Position numbers and translations under genes: made by a program
Notes under the pieces: generated by a model
Told to the model about the DNA's origin: nothing
Seen by the model: only the letters and a program-made list of their open reading frames with translations
Databases searched by the model: none
Part shown: positions 1 through 8,700 of the stretch, one piece after another
Layout: each line of letters begins with the position of its first letter
Position numbering within the stretch: the stretch's first letter is position 1
Assembly (NCBI RefSeq): GCF_022843985.1
Contig: NZ_JALHMP010000015.1
Span: 1 to 64,000, forward strand
Source of the DNA: Phreatobacter sp.
GTDB taxonomy: Bacteria > Pseudomonadota > Alphaproteobacteria > Rhizobiales > Phreatobacteraceae
Length of the DNA: 64,000 bases
Direction: 5' to 3'

Positions 1-433
1 GGGCGGGCGGCGCAGGCGGCGCCGGATCGGCCGTTGCCGGCTGCGGCGCGCCGCCGGCGGTCTCCGGAGTCTCGGTTTTGGCCAGGACTGTTTCGTCCCC
101 GTTCCCCTCGCCCTGTTTCGGCATCGCATCACCTTCGGCCCCGGCCGCCGCCTGTTCCGCCGGTCGCGCCGGTTCGCTGCGTGCGGCCGGCGTGGGCGCC
201 GGCGCGACGGCCGAGGTGATCGCCGCCTCGGCGGCGGGCTTGGTGATGCGCGGGCGCGCCGGCCGGTCGGCACGGTCCGGCTCGCCCGATTGACGCTCCA
301 TTGCATCCAACGCCTCGGCGAAGGACGAGGTCGCCACCGGTTGGCGCCCGGACTGGCCGGCACGCAGAGCCGATGCGCTCTGCTGCGTGCTCGTGATGGA
401 AGAAGCCGATGACGCTGCCACGAAATGCCCCAT
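1..433 (-). CDS. Ala/Pro-rich protein, N-terminal part (runs off left edge)
   Basis: About 144 codons are visible; the 3' end lies beyond the left edge. ATG at 433 is the first ATG after an in-frame TGA ten codons upstream, and the frame then stays open to base 1. The N-terminus is Ser/Thr/Ala-rich and is followed by a long Ala/Pro/Glu/Arg low-complexity stretch. No signal peptide or membrane segment is visible. This composition is like the N-terminal half of flagellar hook-length control proteins (FliK), but the diagnostic C-terminal domain would be outside the window, so that is only a guess. It is divergent from the otn operon, with 197 bp between them. Confidence 0.5.
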   Translation of the reverse strand, partial: MGHFVAASSASSITSTQQSASALRAGQSGRQPVATSSFAEALDAMERQSGEPDRADRPARPRITKPAAEAAITSAVAPAPTPAARSEPARPAEQAAAGAEGDAMPKQGEGNGDETVLAKTETPETAGGAPQPATADPAPPAPPA

Positions 434-630
434 GCGATCGAAAACGACCCGCCTTCGGGATCAGCAAGGCCCGGGCCAGCGGACAGAGCGCGGAAAGGTC
501 AGCGATTCCAATGCCGGAGCGCCGGGACCCGACGACGCGTGCGGGGAAAAGCCTGCCCTGCGCGGCAAGAATTGCCGGGTCGGTTTCAAACGGTTAGAGG
601 TGGGTACAAGAACCGATTCAGGGCGGACCC

Positions 631-1887
631 ATGCTTCTCGGCTGTATCGCGGACGACTTCACCGGAGCCAGCGACCTCGCCAACACCCTGGCGAAGGGCG
701 GCATGGCCACCATGCAGTTCGTCGGTATCCCCGCCGGTCCCGCCCCGGCGGACTGCGAGGCCGGGGTCGTCGCCCTGAAGAGCCGCACCATCCCCCCGGC
801 CGAGGCCGTCGCCCAGTCGCTCGCCGCCTGTGACTGGCTGCTGGCGCAAGGCGCGCGGCAGATCCTCTTCAAATATTGCTCGACCTTCGATTCGACGCGA
901 GAAGGCAATATCGGCCCCGTCGCCGAGGCACTGATCGACCGCCTCGGTGCCGATGTGGCGGTGGTCTGCCCGGTCTTTCCGGCCACTGGCAGGACGCTGT
1001 TCAACGGCCATCTCTTCGTCGGCGGGGTCCTGCTGAGCGAGAGCGGCATGCAGAACCATCCGCTCACCCCAATGAGCGATCCGGACATCCGCCGCTGGTT
1101 GCGCCACCAGACGAAGGGTGACGTCGGGCTCGTTCCCTTCGCCACCGTCCGGAAAGGTTCCGCTGCGATCCAGGCGGCGCTTGCCGCCGAAGCTGCCGCC
1201 GGCCGCCGCCTCGCCGTCATCGACGCGGTGGGCGACGAGGACCTCACCGCCATCGGCGCGGCCATCGAAGGCGCGAAGCTCGTCACCGGCGGCTCGGGCA
1301 TCGCCCTCGGCCTGCCGGAGAACTTCCGCCGGCAAGGCCTGCTCTCCGGCCGCGGCACCGGCTTCACGCCGGGCCATGGCGCCGCCGCGGTGATCTCCGG
1401 GTCCTGCTCCAACCAGTCGCGTGCGCAGGTGAAGGCCTATACCGCCCGCCACCCCGGGCTCGCCGTCATGCCCGACGATGTCATGAGCGGCGCCATGACC
1501 GTGCAGAAGGCCTTCGACCACCTCATGGCGCGCATCGGCCACGCCCCCATGGTCTATTCCTCCGCCGATCCCGCCGAGGTGAAGGCGGCGCAGGAGCGCT
1601 ACGGCAAGGACGCGGTTGCCGGCGCCATCGAGGGCTTCTTCGGCGAACTCGCGGTCATGCTGGCCGATGCCGGCGTCGCCCGGCTGGTGGTCGGCGGCGG
1701 CGAGACCTCGGGGGCCGTGGTCACCGCCCTGGAAGTCGATCGCTTCCACATCGGCCCGGAAATCGATCCCGGCGTTCCAGCCCTCGCGGCAGAGGGCCCG
1801 CGTCCCATCCGCCTCGCCCTGAAGAGCGGCAATTTCGGTGCCCTCGATTTCTATGACAAGGCGCTCGCCGCCCTCGGTGACGCATGA
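631..1887 (+). CDS. otnK: 3-oxo-tetronate kinase (four-carbon acid sugar kinase)
   Basis: Member of the DUF1537/four-carbon acid sugar kinase family (418 aa, the usual length). It phosphorylates 3-oxo-tetronate at O4 in the cytoplasm using ATP. The N-terminal sugar-acid binding domain begins with the hallmark ADDFTGASDLA (residues 7-17). The C-terminal nucleotide-binding domain carries the Gly-rich GGGETSG (about 355-361). ATG at 631 has a purine-rich AGGGCGG upstream. Its stop overlaps the otnC start by 4 nt (ATGA), so translation is probably coupled. The order kinase-decarboxylase-isomerase is that of known D-threonate/L-threonate/D-erythronate operons. The dehydrogenase that would open the pathway is not in the visible operon. 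Confidence 0.93.
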   Translation: MLLGCIADDFTGASDLANTLAKGGMATMQFVGIPAGPAPADCEAGVVALKSRTIPPAEAVAQSLAACDWLLAQGARQILFKYCSTFDSTREGNIGPVAEALIDRLGADVAVVCPVFPATGRTLFNGHLFVGGVLLSESGMQNHPLTPMSDPDIRRWLRHQTKGDVGLVPFATVRKGSAAIQAALAAEAAAGRRLAVIDAVGDEDLTAIGAAIEGAKLVTGGSGIALGLPENFRRQGLLSGRGTGFTPGHGAAAVISGSCSNQSRAQVKAYTARHPGLAVMPDDVMSGAMTVQKAFDHLMARIGHAPMVYSSADPAEVKAAQERYGKDAVAGAIEGFFGELAVMLADAGVARLVVGGGETSGAVVTALEVDRFHIGPEIDPGVPALAAEGPRPIRLALKSGNFGALDFYDKALAALGDA

Positions 1888-2528
1888 ATGCCGGGGAGGC
1901 CGCGGCCCGCCAGGGCCTGGTGCGCTGGGGCCGGTCGCTGTTCGACCGCGGCCTGACACCCGGATCCTCCGGAAACCTCAGCGTCCGCCTCGACGACGGC
2001 TATCTGTTCACGCCCACCAATTCCTGCCTCGGCTTCCTCGATGCCGAGCGGCTGTCGAAACTCGACGGTGAGGGCCGCCATGTCGGCGGCGATCCGCCGA
2101 CCAAGGAACTGCCGCTGCATTTCGCCTTCTACGAATCGCGCCCCACGGCCCGTGCGGTGGTTCACCTGCATTCCACCCACGCCACCGCCCTCTCCTGCCT
2201 CGCCGACACCGACCCGGACGACGCCATCCCGCCGATCACGCCCTATGTGGTCATGCGCGTCGGCAAGGTGCCGGTCGTGCCCTATACGCGCCCCGGCTCG
2301 GCCGATGTCGCGCCGCTCATCCGCGCCAGGGCGTCGGACCATCCCGCCATCCTCCTCGGCAACCATGGCCCGGTGGTCGCCGGAACCAGCCTGGAGGCGG
2401 CCGTCTTCGCCATGGAGGAACTGGAGGAGACGGCGCGTCTCGTCCTCCTCACCCGCGGCATGAAGGTTCGCCACCTCGCATTACAAGAGATCGCCGACCT
2501 TGAGGCGACGTTCAAACTGAGGGGATAG
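1884..2528 (+). CDS. otnC: 3-oxo-tetronate 4-phosphate decarboxylase (class II aldolase family)
   Basis: Class II aldolase/adducin-fold enzyme of 214 aa. In this pathway it decarboxylates 3-oxo-tetronate 4-phosphate to dihydroxyacetone phosphate. Visible family features are GNLSVR (30-35), a catalytic-type Glu in KELPLH (74-79), zinc ligands in HLHSTH (H94, H96, H99), and a third-ligand region GNHGP near residue 160. The ATG overlaps the otnK stop by 4 nt. The substrate is inferred from the flanking otnK and otnI; on its own the fold would only say L-fuculose-phosphate aldolase-like. Confidence 0.9.
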   Translation: MNAGEAAARQGLVRWGRSLFDRGLTPGSSGNLSVRLDDGYLFTPTNSCLGFLDAERLSKLDGEGRHVGGDPPTKELPLHFAFYESRPTARAVVHLHSTHATALSCLADTDPDDAIPPITPYVVMRVGKVPVVPYTRPGSADVAPLIRARASDHPAILLGNHGPVVAGTSLEAAVFAMEELEETARLVLLTRGMKVRHLALQEIADLEATFKLRG

Positions 2529-2535
2529 GACAGAC

Positions 2536-3321
2536 ATGCCGCGCTTTTCCGCCAATCTCGGCTTTCTCTGGCAGGGCATGCCGCTCCTCGACCAGATCGA
2601 GGCCGCCGCCCGCGCCGGCTTCCGCGCCGTCGAGATGCACTGGCCCTACGACACCGACCCCAGGGCCGTGCGCGCCGCCTGCGAGCGCCTCGGCCTGACC
2701 ATGCTCGGCGTCAACACCGTGAAGGGCGACACGGCGAAGGGCGAGAATGGCCTCGGTGCCCTCCCCGGCCGCGAGGCGGAATTCCAGGCCGCCATCGACC
2801 AGGCCATCGCCTGGCAGGTCGCCGCCGGCGGCACGGCGATCCATGCCATGGCCGGCATGGTGAAACCGGCCGACCGGCCCGCGGCCACCAGCGTGCTCGT
2901 CGACAACCTGTCACGCGCCGCCGACAAGGCCGCCGCCCACGGCATCACCCTCCTGCTCGAGCCGCTCAGCCCGCGCGCCGCACCCGGCTATTTCTATGCG
3001 ACCCTGCGCGGCGCCGGCGAGATCATCGCCCGCGTCGGCAAACCCAACGTCAAGATCATGTTCGACGTCTTCCATGTCGGCTGCGCCGAGGGCGACGTCC
3101 TGACCAACCTGTCGGCCTGGTGGCCCCATATCGGCCATGTCCAGATCGCCGCCGTGCCGAGCCGCGCCGAACCGGACGAGGGTGAGATTCACTTCCCCTC
3201 CATCTTCAAGGCCCTGGACGACAAGGGCTATGCCGGCTGGGTCGGCGCCGAGTACCGCCCGCGCGGCGACACCGATGCCGGGCTGGCCTGGGTCGAGGCG
3301 CTCGGCATGCGGCTGGGCTGA
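2536..3321 (+). CDS. otnI: 2-oxo-tetronate isomerase (hydroxypyruvate isomerase family)
   Basis: Xylose isomerase-like TIM-barrel protein of 261 aa, the length of the hydroxypyruvate isomerase/OtnI family. It interconverts 2-oxo- and 3-oxo-tetronate so that the product can enter OtnK. Family hallmarks are NLGFLWQ near the N-terminus, VEMHWPYD, LLLEPLSPR (metal-binding Glu), IMFDVFHV, GHVQIAAVPSR and GAEYRPRG, which hold the usual metal and substrate residues. It starts 7 nt after the otnC stop, so it is the third gene of one operon. Hydroxypyruvate isomerase proper (Hyi) is the alternative; the neighbours favour OtnI. Confidence 0.88.
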   Translation: MPRFSANLGFLWQGMPLLDQIEAAARAGFRAVEMHWPYDTDPRAVRAACERLGLTMLGVNTVKGDTAKGENGLGALPGREAEFQAAIDQAIAWQVAAGGTAIHAMAGMVKPADRPAATSVLVDNLSRAADKAAAHGITLLLEPLSPRAAPGYFYATLRGAGEIIARVGKPNVKIMFDVFHVGCAEGDVLTNLSAWWPHIGHVQIAAVPSRAEPDEGEIHFPSIFKALDDKGYAGWVGAEYRPRGDTDAGLAWVEALGMRLG

Positions 3322-3472
3322 GCCGCTGCCCATCTCGCAGGCGCGAACACATCTTGTGCAACGCAGCAAAATCGCCTTTGGGCTCAAGCCGTTGCGCAAT
3401 CTCGTTGCGCCCGCACTGACGAGAACGAAATCGACAGAACCATTCTAATGTGACAGCGTTCTTGACCTAAGA

Positions 3473-3492
3473 AGGGCGGCATCTGCCGCCCT
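3473..3492. other. Hairpin between the otn operon and the ferredoxin oxidoreductase gene
   Basis: Perfect 8-bp stem AGGGCGGC/GCCGCCCT around a 4-nt loop in the 221-bp gap 3322-3542. No U-tract follows on either strand, so it is not a canonical intrinsic terminator. It could be a weak terminator of otn or a 5'-UTR element of the next gene. The same gap holds the direct repeat CGTTGCGC-N5-CGTTGCGC near 3390-3410. Confidence 0.3.
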
Positions 3493-3542
3493 CCCCATCC
3501 TGATTGCACGGCGAACAGCCGGCAGATCCAGAGGAGCGCGCG

Positions 3543-6500
3543 ATGGCGAAGGTTCCCCCCACATCCGCCGATCTCGCCAATGCCATCCGGTTCGACGATG
3601 TCTCGCTCGACGACAAGTATGATCTGACCAAGGAGCGGGTCTTTCTCACCGGCGTGCAGGCGCTCGTTCGCCTGACGCTGATGCAGAAGGAACGCGATCG
3701 CCGCGCCGGGCTCAACACGGCGGGCTTCGTCTCCGGCTATCGCGGCTCGCCGCTCGGCGGGCTCGACCAGGCCTTCTTCAAGGCCCAGCGCAACCTTCTC
3801 GCCAGCGATGTGATCTTCACGCCCGGTCTCAACGAGGATCTCGCCGCCACCGCCGTCTGGGGCACCCAGCAGGCGGAGATGCGCGGCGAGGGCAAGTTCG
3901 ACGGCGTCTTCGGCGTCTGGTACGGCAAGGGACCGGGCGTCGACCGCTCCGGCGACGTCTTCCGCCACGCCAACCTCGCCGGCACCTCGCCGAACGGCGG
4001 CGTTCTGGCGCTGATGGGTGACGACCACACGGCGGAATCCTCCACCGTCGCCCACCAGTCGGAATTCCACTTCGTCGATGTGATGATGCCCATCCTGAAC
4101 CCCGCCGGGGCCCAGGAAATCCTCGATTACGGTCTCTACGGCTGGGCCATGTCGCGCTATGCCGGCGTCTGGACAGCGCTGAAATGCATGAAGGACACGG
4201 TCGAATCGACTGGTGTCGTCGACGGTGCGGTGGACCGCGTTAGCATCGTCCTGCCGGGCGACGAGGACTTCGTCATGCCACCCGGCGGCGTCTCCATCCG
4301 GCCGAACGACGACCGGCACGAGCAGGAGATGCGCCTGCACATGTACAAGCGGGCCGCCGCCCTCGCCTTCATCAAGGCCAACAGGCTCAACCGCATCATC
4401 ACCTCCGGCGGTCGCCAGCCGAAGATCGGCATCATCACCACCGGCAAGAGCTATCTCGACGTCCGCCAGGCCTTCGACGAGCTCGGCATCGACGAGGTCA
4501 AGGCCAACGATCTCGGCATCCGCCTGTTCAAGATCGCCTGCCCCTGGCCGCTGGACCCGGCCGAGCTGCGTGCCTTCGTCACCGGTCTCGATCTCGTCAT
4601 CGTCGTCGAGGAAAAGCGCTCGCTCATCGAGGTTCAGGTCCGCGAGGAGCTCTACGGCCACATCCACCAGCCCATCGTCATCGGCAAGAAGGACGAAAAG
4701 GGCGAATGGCTCTTCCCGGTTCACGGCGCTCTGGATTCCAATGACGTCGCCATCTGCATCGGCGAGCGTGTGCTGAAACATGTCGGCCACAACGACCAGG
4801 TCGCCGCCAATGTCGCGCGCCTGAAGGGGGCCCAGGACATCCTGAAGACCACCCCGGTGATCGCCACCCGCATCCCCTATTTCTGCTCGGGCTGCCCGCA
4901 CAACACCTCGACCGTGGTCCCCGAGGGCATGCGCGCCTATGCCGGCATCGGCTGCCATTACATGGCCCTTTGGATGGACCGGAACACCGAGGGCTTCACC
5001 CAGATGGGCGGCGAAGGCGCCAACTGGGTTGGCGAGGCGCCATTCTCGAAGCGCGGCCACGTCTTCCAGAACATCGGTGACGGCACCTACAACCATTCGG
5101 GATCGCTGGCAGTCCGCTTCGCCGTCGCCTCGAAGGTCAACATCACCTACAAGATCCTCTTCAACGATGCCGTCGCCATGACCGGTGGCCAGCGCCACGA
5201 GGGCGGCCTGACCATGCCGATGATCGCGGCGCAGATGCGCGCCGAGGGCGTCGAGCGCATCGCCATCGTCACCGACGAGCCCGACAAATATGCCGGCCAC
5301 GGCATCGCCTTTCCGACCGGGACCTCCATCGACCACCGTGACGACCTCGACCAGGTCCAGCGCGAGCTGTCGGCGGTGCCCGGCGTCTCCGTGCTGATCT
5401 ATGACCAGACCTGCGCTGCCGAGAAGCGGCGCCGCCGCAAGCGCGGCACTTTCCCCGATCCGGTCAAGCGGGTCATCATCAACGAGGCCGTCTGCGAGGG
5501 CTGCGGCGATTGCGGCGTCGTCTCCAACTGCGTCTCGGTCCAGCCGCTGGAGACCGAGTTCGGCCGCAAGCGCACCATCGACCAGTCGTCCTGCAACAAG
5601 GACTTCTCCTGTGTGAAGGGCTTCTGCCCGAGCTTCGTGACGGTGCACGGCGCCGAGCCGAAAAAGGGCCGCGCCATGGCGGTGGAGGCCGATATCTCCG
5701 CCCTGCCCGAGCCGGTCCTGCCCACCATCGAGCACACCTACAACGTGCTGATCGAGGGAGTCGGCGGCACGGGAATCGTGACGGTTGGAGCCATCCTCGG
5801 CATGGCCTGCCACCTGGAGAAGAAGGGCGTCGGCCTCATCGACATGGCCGGCCTCGCCCAGAAGGGCGGCGAGGTCTTCTCGCACATGCGCATCGCCCGC
5901 GTGCCCGAGGACATCCACTCCATCCGCGTCCATGCCGGCTCCGCCGATCTGGTCATTTCCGGCGACATCGTCATCGCCGGCGGCAAGAAATCCCTCGCCG
6001 GCATGAAGTCCACCACCAAGGTCGTGGTGAACACCGTGGAGAGCATGCCGGGCCAGTTCACCCGCGACGCCAACTTCTCGCTCCCCTCCGAGAGGCTGAA
6101 GCGCGCCATCATCTCCCATGCCAGCCGCGAGACCACTCATCTGGTCGATGCCCAGCGCCTCGCCACGGCGCTGATGGGCAATTCCATCGCCACCAACCTC
6201 TTCCTCGTCGGTTATGCCTATCAGATCGGTGGCCTGCCGCTGTCCGCCGCCGCCATCGAACGGGCGATCGAGCTCAATGGCGAGGCGGTGAAGATGAACA
6301 TCACCGCCTTCCGCTGGGGCCGCCTCTGCGCCCATGACCGCGCCGCCGTCGAGGCTCTGGTCGCACCGGTGACCCGGCCGAGCGGCGTGGAGAAGCTGTC
6401 AACCTCGCTCGAAGAGGTCATCGCCCGCCGCGTCGAGCAGCTCACCCGCTACCAGAATGCCGCCTATGCCGCGCGCTATGCGGCGCTGGTCGAGACCGTC

Positions 6501-7073
6501 CGCAAGGCCGAGGCCGAGAAGGCCGCCGGCAAGCAGGGCCTGACCGAAGCCGTCGCCCGCTATCTCTACAAGCTGATGGCCTACAAGGACGAATATGAGG
6601 TCGCCCGTCTCTACACCGACGGCAACTTCCTCAAGCAGGTGGCCAAGACCTTCGACGGCCAGAACCTCACCTTCGAGTTCCACCTCGCCCCGCCCTTGCT
6701 GGCCAGGCCCGACCCGACCACGGGCGTGCCGCGCAAGATCAGCTTCGGGCCCTGGATGATGACGGCCTACCGCGTGCTCGCCTCCCTCAAGGGCCTGCGC
6801 GGCACCGCCTTCGACATCTTCGGCTACACCCACGAGCGCCGCACCGAGCGGCAGCTGATCAAGGACTACGAGGCGTTGGTCACCGAGATCGTCGCGAAGC
6901 TGACGCCCGACAACCACGCCCTTGCCGTCGGCCTTGCTGCCATCCCGGAGAAGATCCGCGGCTTCGGCCACGTCAAGGCGCGTCATCTGGACGTGGCCAA
7001 GAAGGAGGAGGAGGCCCTGCTCGCCGACTTCCGCGCCGGCCCGAAGCCGGAGGTGAAGCTCGCGGCGGAGTGA
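3543..7073 (+). CDS. Indolepyruvate ferredoxin oxidoreductase family protein (fused alpha/beta/gamma)
   Basis: 1176-aa single-chain 2-oxoacid:ferredoxin oxidoreductase. The family oxidatively decarboxylates aryl-pyruvates such as indolepyruvate to acyl-CoA with thiamine diphosphate and Fe-S clusters. Order seen: N-terminal TPP/pyrimidine-type region, a TPP domain with FCSGCPHN, GIGCHYMA and GDGTYNHSG, a cysteine-rich cluster region CEGCGDC (C651, C654, C657) plus later SSCNKDFSC and FCPS, and a C-terminal gamma-type domain starting VLIEGVGGTGIVT. ATG at 3543 is chosen over an in-frame ATG at 3504 because GAGGAG sits 6 nt upstream. The gene stands alone. The true substrate may be another aromatic or branched-chain 2-oxoacid. 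Confidence 0.9.
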   Translation: MAKVPPTSADLANAIRFDDVSLDDKYDLTKERVFLTGVQALVRLTLMQKERDRRAGLNTAGFVSGYRGSPLGGLDQAFFKAQRNLLASDVIFTPGLNEDLAATAVWGTQQAEMRGEGKFDGVFGVWYGKGPGVDRSGDVFRHANLAGTSPNGGVLALMGDDHTAESSTVAHQSEFHFVDVMMPILNPAGAQEILDYGLYGWAMSRYAGVWTALKCMKDTVESTGVVDGAVDRVSIVLPGDEDFVMPPGGVSIRPNDDRHEQEMRLHMYKRAAALAFIKANRLNRIITSGGRQPKIGIITTGKSYLDVRQAFDELGIDEVKANDLGIRLFKIACPWPLDPAELRAFVTGLDLVIVVEEKRSLIEVQVREELYGHIHQPIVIGKKDEKGEWLFPVHGALDSNDVAICIGERVLKHVGHNDQVAANVARLKGAQDILKTTPVIATRIPYFCSGCPHNTSTVVPEGMRAYAGIGCHYMALWMDRNTEGFTQMGGEGANWVGEAPFSKRGHVFQNIGDGTYNHSGSLAVRFAVASKVNITYKILFNDAVAMTGGQRHEGGLTMPMIAAQMRAEGVERIAIVTDEPDKYAGHGIAFPTGTSIDHRDDLDQVQRELSAVPGVSVLIYDQTCAAEKRRRRKRGTFPDPVKRVIINEAVCEGCGDCGVVSNCVSVQPLETEFGRKRTIDQSSCNKDFSCVKGFCPSFVTVHGAEPKKGRAMAVEADISALPEPVLPTIEHTYNVLIEGVGGTGIVTVGAILGMACHLEKKGVGLIDMAGLAQKGGEVFSHMRIARVPEDIHSIRVHAGSADLVISGDIVIAGGKKSLAGMKSTTKVVVNTVESMPGQFTRDANFSLPSERLKRAIISHASRETTHLVDAQRLATALMGNSIATNLFLVGYAYQIGGLPLSAAAIERAIELNGEAVKMNITAFRWGRLCAHDRAAVEALVAPVTRPSGVEKLSTSLEEVIARRVEQLTRYQNAAYAARYAALVETVRKAEAEKAAGKQGLTEAVARYLYKLMAYKDEYEVARLYTDGNFLKQVAKTFDGQNLTFEFHLAPPLLARPDPTTGVPRKISFGPWMMTAYRVLASLKGLRGTAFDIFGYTHERRTERQLIKDYEALVTEIVAKLTPDNHALAVGLAAIPEKIRGFGHVKARHLDVAKKEEEALLADFRAGPKPEVKLAAE

Positions 7074-7222
7074 GGCCTGGGCCGCCTGACGACCTGCACG
7101 AAGGACGCACTTCCCTGATGCAGCCGTCCACCGCAGTGCAAGGCACCACCCCGGCGGGCCGCTACCGCACCTCCCTGTTTCATGGCAAAGACAAAGTTCT
7201 GCCCGTCGCATCCGGATCCGCC

Positions 7223-8347
7223 ATGACCCCGACCTTCATCCCCTCACCCGTCGCCGCCGGCTGGGAAAGCGCCACGCCGGCCGAACTCGGCTTCGACGCC
7301 GCGAGGCTGACGGCTGCCACCGCCTTCGCTGAAACGGCCGAGAGCCCCTGGCCGATGAGCCTCTACTATCCCGACGGCCGCTATGTCGGGATCGTCGAGT
7401 GGAACGAGACCGGCCCGTGGAGCGCCATCGTCGGGCCGGTCATTCCGCGCGGCAAGCCGGCCGGGCTCGTCGTCCGGGGGGGCAAGGTGGCGGCCACCTG
7501 GGGGGACGTCTCGCGCGTCGACATGACCTTTTCCATCGCCAAGAGCTATCTCGCCATTCTCGCCGGCATCGCCTCCGACGACGGCCTCATCGCCATCGAC
7601 GATCCCGTCTCTAAGACGGTCGACGGCCCGCATTTCGCCAGCGCACACAATGCGCGGATCACCTGGCGCCACCTGCTGCACCAGTCCAGCGAATGGGAAG
7701 GCGTCATCTTCGACAAGTCCGACCAGGTCGACCACAACCGCCAGATCGGCGCCGGTGCCGACAACAGCCGCAAGGGCGAGAAGCGGGCGCTGCAGGCCCC
7801 CGGCAGCCATTACGAATACAACGACGTGCGCGTGAACGTCCTCTCCTACGCCCTGCTGCGCCGTTTCGGCCGCCCCCTGCCCGAGGTGCTGAAGGAGCGG
7901 ATCATGGATCCGATCGGCGCCTCCGAGACCTGGAAATGGCACGGCTACGAGACATCCTGGGTCGAGATCGACGGCCGCCGGGTCCAGTCGGTCCCCGGCG
8001 GCGCCCATTGGGGCGGTGGCATCTTCATCTCCGCCCTGGACCATGCCCGCCTCGGCATGCTGATCGGCCGCAACGGCGCGTGGAACGGCCGCCAGCTCCT
8101 GTCCCGGACGTGGATCGCCGACATGCTGACGCCCTCCCCCACCAATGCGGATTACGGCTATCTCTGGTGGCTGAACCGCGGCCGCAGCCGCTTCTCCAAC
8201 GCGTCGGAGTCCAGCGTCTTCGCGCTCGGCGCCGGCTCCAACATCATCTGGGTCGATGCGGAATCCGACATGGTGGTGGTCGCCCGCTGGATGGACCAGA
8301 CGAAGTTCAATGCCTTCTTCGGCCATGTCATGGAGGCGCGGTCCTGA
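7223..8347 (+). CDS. Serine hydrolase, beta-lactamase (class C) fold
   Basis: 374 aa from the ATG at 7223, which starts just before the conserved WESATPAELGFD that opens this family. In-frame starts at 7118 (ATG) and 7070 (GTG, overlapping the previous stop) would add unconserved residues, so the start is uncertain. The nucleophile motif is SIAK (S104, K107). A Tyr-containing YEYND motif matches the second active-site element, and a late LGAGSN stretch sits where the KTG-like motif is expected. There is no signal peptide from this start, so it may be cytoplasmic. The fold is shared by esterases, amidases and 6-aminohexanoate-dimer hydrolases, so the substrate is unknown. Confidence 0.82.
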   Translation: MTPTFIPSPVAAGWESATPAELGFDAARLTAATAFAETAESPWPMSLYYPDGRYVGIVEWNETGPWSAIVGPVIPRGKPAGLVVRGGKVAATWGDVSRVDMTFSIAKSYLAILAGIASDDGLIAIDDPVSKTVDGPHFASAHNARITWRHLLHQSSEWEGVIFDKSDQVDHNRQIGAGADNSRKGEKRALQAPGSHYEYNDVRVNVLSYALLRRFGRPLPEVLKERIMDPIGASETWKWHGYETSWVEIDGRRVQSVPGGAHWGGGIFISALDHARLGMLIGRNGAWNGRQLLSRTWIADMLTPSPTNADYGYLWWLNRGRSRFSNASESSVFALGAGSNIIWVDAESDMVVVARWMDQTKFNAFFGHVMEARS

Positions 8348-8451
8348 CCGGCGCGCCCAGGTGCGCGGCATTTTCCCACACCACCGCTTGATCCGCGTCT
8401 GATTTCGCGCCACAACATGCGGCGATTGCACGCGCGTCGACAGGACCACCG

Positions 8452-8685
8452 ATGGCCGCAGCCGGGACGACCAACTGGACCAACATCGCCAATGTGCTCG
8501 GCGCAACCGTCATTGTCGGCTCCGAGGCGGTCGGCGCCGGCGGCGCGACCGGCTGGGCGATCGCCAGCCTGCTGAAGCTGGGTGACCAGGCGGTCCTGGT
8601 TGCAACCCTTATGGGCGTCGCCGTCGGCCTCGTGGCGACCGTGGCGTTCTTCCGCTCGGCCCACCGGGTCGAAAGGTTCCGCTGA
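8452..8685 (+). CDS. Small membrane protein, function unknown
   Basis: 77 aa with two hydrophobic stretches: about residues 13-38 (Gly/Ala-rich) and 46-66, ending in a basic tail RSAHRVERFR. It is not recognised as a characterised family. Length and composition suggest a two-helix inner-membrane protein. It lies in a 350-bp gap between a plus gene and a convergent minus gene and ends 15 bp before the minus gene's stop, so it is probably monocistronic. The alternative is a chance open frame, but the clean hydrophobic pattern argues for a real gene. Confidence 0.6.
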   Translation: MAAAGTTNWTNIANVLGATVIVGSEAVGAGGATGWAIASLLKLGDQAVLVATLMGVAVGLVATVAFFRSAHRVERFR

Positions 8686-8700
8686 GGCCGGCTCTCCGCC

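Noticed and set aside
3384-6335. Long open frame (983 codons) on the minus strand opposite the ferredoxin oxidoreductase gene
   Set aside because: The plus frame has Fe-S and TPP motifs and full family length. The minus frame is low-complexity Asp/Gly/Leu/His-rich, a normal shadow of GC-rich codon use.
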